64,000 nucleotides of DNA from NCBI GenBank assembly GCA_012295275.1, contig CM022670.1, positions 27,248,244-27,312,243 on the forward strand, in the 5' to 3' direction. This DNA comes from Chrysomallon squamiferum. Lineage: Eukaryota > Mollusca > Gastropoda > Neomphalida > Peltospiridae. The notes below the pieces were generated by a model. That model saw only the letters and a program-made list of their open reading frames with translations, was not told where the DNA came from and searched no databases. A program made the translations under genes and the position numbers. Shown here one piece after another: positions 46,802 to 64,000 of this stretch (position 1 is its first letter; every line of letters starts with the position of its first letter).

Positions 46802-47510
46802 AACATATCATTTCACTTTAAAACCGTCATCAAATCAATTTAAAATATAATTCCAAAACATAAGGCACAAGTGAAGAAAAACATAATTTAGTTTTAAAAA
46901 AAGCATCTTCAATTTTAACACGTTCTTACTGGTGCAAGAAAACTCATTTCATGTCAAATCTTGTTAAAATTTTATTAAAATAAATACTGTACTTCGATGG
47001 ATAGTACTTTATAAAAGAAAAATCGCTTTGATTCAAGTAAGTTATGCAGAAATTTCTTATTAAAAGCTCAGTTTAATTCAAATATGTTTACAACATCAAG
47101 TTAACGAGCTAATCTTTTCCATTCAATTTAAATACATTATAAAAAGCTAAAATCATCGTCATTTACATTTCAGATTGCTCAGAGATATAAATCCTCGTAG
47201 TTCAAGTACACTTATGATATAAACCAGGAAATCTTATAGTCATCTATAACATAAAACAGGACATCATGCAATATTATGCATCCCATTAAAATTCTTAACA
47301 CCGGGCGGCAGGCACGCATATACTGAAGGAAAACAAACACGGTAATTCTCTTCTGACGATTTTCTACCCTCTGAGTCACTGAAGCCAGCAGAACGACATT
47401 CAGTGGTTACTGGAGCAGAAAGATCCTTTGTCCCTGCCCGAACAATTCGTCCCACCTCGCGCCTGTATCACGTGTGTTTGACACGTGAAAACAAGCTGAC
47501 CCGTGACTTG

Positions 47511-47621
47511 TTACTCCTTCTTCAATCCCTTGTTCGCCTCATAATAATCTAGCTTATAGGGGTCATTATTAATGTCGCAATAATAATATACCACACAACC
47601 ATTTGTTTCATCTGGGTCAAA
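47511..47621 (-). other. Orphan terminal-exon-like segment
   Basis: A good acceptor (TTAATTTCAG) is followed on the minus strand by 36 open codons and TAA. The reading has an ordinary composition with FDPDETNGCVVYYYC and INNDPYKLDYYEANKG, unlike the repeat frames nearby. GC content rises here too. I could not find upstream partner exons between 47.6 and 50.5 kb, and I do not recognise the protein. It may be the last exon of a small gene, an alternative exon, or a gene fragment. Confidence 0.4.
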
Positions 47622-47696
47622 CTGAAATTAAAATGTTAATATAATAGGGAGTAAGTTCACAGTTATTATATACGTCATGTGCTTTTTGGTAAATGT

Positions 47697-47728
<32 letters not shown>

Positions 47729-48746
47729 TACGTGCTTTTTTATTTTTTTTTTTTTTTTTTAATTTTAAAACTTTTATTTCATATATTTTGTGTTTATAAC
47801 AAAATTAAACAAAATGATGTTATATTCCACTGACATCCAGATGTTATCTAAGTTATCTGTTTTATTTTACATCATCCTGCGTCACTAAAATGAAAAATCC
47901 ACCCTTCCTGGCTCTTAACGAATGTTATTACTTTAATTTTATGTCGCAATTATTTCTCAAAGTACACCTTCAGTAAATAAGTCATCAGATGGCCTTGTGA
48001 CAGTTTCCATCAATAGACTTCTTTGTATAGGTTCTTGGTCACGAGAACCAGTGACTAGCATTTCATGTGACATTAATATGCATTTCAGTATACTGCTGAA
48101 TATAAGTTAAGCACTTCATTTGAATCTTACATTTGCAATTATTTTTGGTGGAACCTTAATATTATGACAGGTTAAGTTTAAAGAAGTTTGTAAACCTTCA
48201 AAACTAAACTGTATAAACACAAACATTTAATTACGTCTGCTTTCATATTTCAACTGCCCTCGCTGTTGATACCTTACTGAAATCTGATGGCATTATGTAT
48301 TATTATTATTATTATTTTTATTATTATTATTATTTTTATTATTATTATTATTACTGTTGTTGTTGTTGTTGTTGTTTGTTAAAATATATTAAAAAAAAGT
48401 CGTTTGGATTCTGTGAATGCTTTTAATTTGTATTATTACTAGATTGCTTAACTTATGTTCGTAAGTATACTTTCATAAGCACGAAGTTTAAACGACTTAC
48501 CTAACATGAGTAATATATGTCCTTGAGTTATATTGAAAGACAAACATTTTTGAAGGGTGGATATATTTATAATATTTATAACGATATCCTAAAATCTTTG
48601 TATAAAAAAAATTAAAACAAATTAAAAAAAACAAAAAAAAAACATCAGTATGAGGTATTTGCCTCATTAGCTTCAGTGTAGTTACGGCCATGGATACAGG
48701 AACATACGCATTTACATTTCCAGTATTATGTATAGGATGAATGTTT

Positions 48747-48817
<71 letters not shown>

Positions 48818-50507
48818 CACACACAAATACACTTACCTATCTACCTATATCTGAAGCAGACATTTACAATGAAAACCAGGTCACATGTTCAAGGTAATCG
48901 CACTGATATATAATTAATTATTCGTTCAAAGCACTTACACTTTTATATAACATTTAGAAAGAAAACCCGGTTATTATCACAAAAACATAATGGAATATTT
49001 TCGCGCGATTTACCAACACGCACTTTCAGCACAAGGTAGAGACATATGACTTTGCAGTTCTTCTGTTAGTTACATTTTCTTCTGTACAGATAGAGTGACT
49101 CAGAATAAGAAGACCTTAGTATCTTTTGCTGTGGCTATCTGCCTCTCTATGTATATATACGTATGTATACATGTATGTGCGTGTTTATATATGTATGTAT
49201 GTATGTATGTATGTTTTGTGTGTGTGTAAATTCTTAAAAACGTATTTACCTGTTGGTAAGTTTTACGTGTTTACTTACATTCATACATACGAAGATTTCC
49301 GTCTTACTAAAATTCGATCGATCTACCTACAAACCTCAAACACATCACAACCATTTAGAACCCAGAGGAGCATTTCTCGTCCCATCCAGCATCCACGACA
49401 GGCTTTGGCGCGCACTGTTCTCATTACGGAAATACGCAGATAAATTTAGCTTCCTGCTAATTAAAAGAAGATTGCAGCACGGCTGCCACGCGTTTTTTTT
49501 TTTCGCCACTTCTTTCTGCGTTCTTTAACTGTGTAACGCAGATTAACTCTGCAACTACAGCGTCTTTGAATAAACCATTTTTACACTTATGGCTTATCTT
49601 TTTTTTTTTTTTTTTTTGATACGTAACTCAGTGATTATTTAATCTGTAGATGTTTTGTTAGTTTTGAAAGAAGGTGTGCGTAACCAATATGACCAGCCGC
49701 GAGGAAAGCGATTATGCGCTGTTGCTTTTTGTTGTGTAACTGACTGGTTCGAACGTAAACCTCGCTCATTCCTAAGAGCTGTGTTATGAAAGAAAACACG
49801 AGACAACATAAAGCCGGTATGAAAGTTATAATAACATTTATACTGTATGTCGCAGAGTAAAGCGGTGAATACATGACAGCAGAAAACCCACACCGAAAAG
49901 AAACGGCAAAATCTGCTGTGTATACGTTCAGCTGTAAATGAGAAAAGACAATATTAAATCGTTGTGTGTTTGTGTGTGTGTGTGTAAAATTGATAATGAA
50001 ATTTGTTTATTTACAAATGCGTACATCCATACAAACATATATATACATACATCTCATTCTCTCTGTCTCTCTCTTTCTCTACTCCGACAGTTATTGTACG
50101 GTCACGTCAAACAACAACCCACTTGTCGTCCCCACAGGCCTGGTGGTCAAGGAATGAACACGTAACACCCTACACACACGCCTATCACAGCTGATCTTTC
50201 TACAGAACAAAACCGGTTCGAGCGAGACAGGCAGTCACATTTTTATAAAGCGTATCATGAGTGACTGAATGTGTCTAACAGGACCGCTAAGTATACACGC
50301 GTCTCTTGGACAGTCACTTTCACTATTACAGCCAGCACAACACTTGGGTCTTGTTTTATAAGTGTGGGACTTTTAACTTCTCTTCTCTTCGTCCAAGGTT
50401 GTTATAACTCGCGATTTTCCTCTGTCGCTCATTTGATCACTAGGTGTCGTTACGGTGCTCGAGCCCCTTCAAAAGAAGCTACTGGACACTCTCTTGTTGT
50501 CACCGTG
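47622..50507. other. Intergenic, upstream of the DOMON gene
   Basis: Contains TTA runs at 48299-48353, a CA microsatellite at 48752-48816 and T tracts. The last 250 bases before the start codon are GC-richer and probably hold the promoter and 5' UTR of the DOMON gene. No core element is clear. Confidence 0.5.
48752..48816. repeat. (CA)n microsatellite
   Basis: About 65 bases of CA units. Confidence 0.95.
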
Positions 50508-63650
<13,143 letters not shown>

Positions 63651-64000
63651 GTAAAAATGGAATATATTTATAAAAATAAAAAAAATTATTAAAAAATAAA
63701 AAATTAGAATTTAGAACAAAATATTATTTGAAATATTTAATTTTTATCTTTGATGATTTTTATTTTTATCATTATTATTATTATTATTATTTTTTTTTTT
63801 TTAAATGAAAAGCTAAAACACGATTTTGATAAATAATTGTAAATTAGTCAAAATTTAATTAAAGATTCATTTTTATTAATCACCAAATTTTCTTTATCCC
63901 ACGAGGTTTTTTTTCATTATATCCATTCTTTCTTATTTATGTTCTTTTCTTCATATAAACAGATTTATAAAGCTTATACTTTTTGTTATTTGATGTACAG
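63651..64000 (+). other. Intron 10 of the DOMON gene, ending at the window edge
   Basis: AT-rich, with TTA and T runs. The last bases, TTTGATGTACAG, form a good acceptor, so exon 11 probably begins at the first base beyond the window. Confidence 0.6.

Overview
This is animal nuclear DNA, AT-rich and dense in microsatellites, with small exons, GT-AG introns and no bacterial features. Gene content (pancreatic-type lipases, a TSP1-rich secreted protein, an EGF/DOMON protein) and the simple-repeat landscape (ACAT, GA, ATCT, TTA runs) suggest an invertebrate, most likely a lophotrochozoan and perhaps a gastropod mollusc. The species cannot be fixed from the sequence. I rebuilt the gene models by hand from splice sites, phase continuity and family motifs.

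Layout. (1) 1-13 kb: two pancreatic lipase-like paralogues, head to head. Lipase A is on the minus strand (exons 1-3 at 424-1558, running off or broken at the left edge). Lipase B is on the plus strand (5435-12901, 12 exons, complete, 518 residues, catalytic Ser/Asp/His, full lid, PLAT domain). Between them lie a decayed partial copy of lipase A exons 1-2 and a dead Tigger/pogo-type transposon. (2) 15.6-42 kb, minus strand: one complete gene of 25 exons encoding a secreted protein of 1475 residues: signal peptide, PAN, EGF, 2 TSP1, SRCR, 16 TSP1 and a C-terminal fibrinogen-like domain of contactin-associated-protein type. Two further TSP1 exons are dead relics, with a foldback transposon between them. 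(3) 42-50.5 kb: a largely empty intergenic region with one orphan exon-like segment. (4) 50.5-64 kb, plus strand: the first ten exons of a secreted protein with a mature N-terminal His (LPMO-like start), EGF units and a DOMON domain carrying a long TAEPKS/TAEPKT hexapeptide repeat. It continues past the right edge. Its exon 3 carries an apparent one-base frameshift.

The most unusual theme is that three separate tandem repeats are built from exon/intron junctions. About 50 copies of the exon 6 splice donor lie in lipase B intron 6. About ten degenerate copies of a splice-acceptor motif lie in the lipase A duplicate. Three copies of an exon end plus donor lie after the 17th TSP1 exon. Each multiplies candidate splice sites beside the true one. 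I see no prokaryote-type defence system, CRISPR array or virus.
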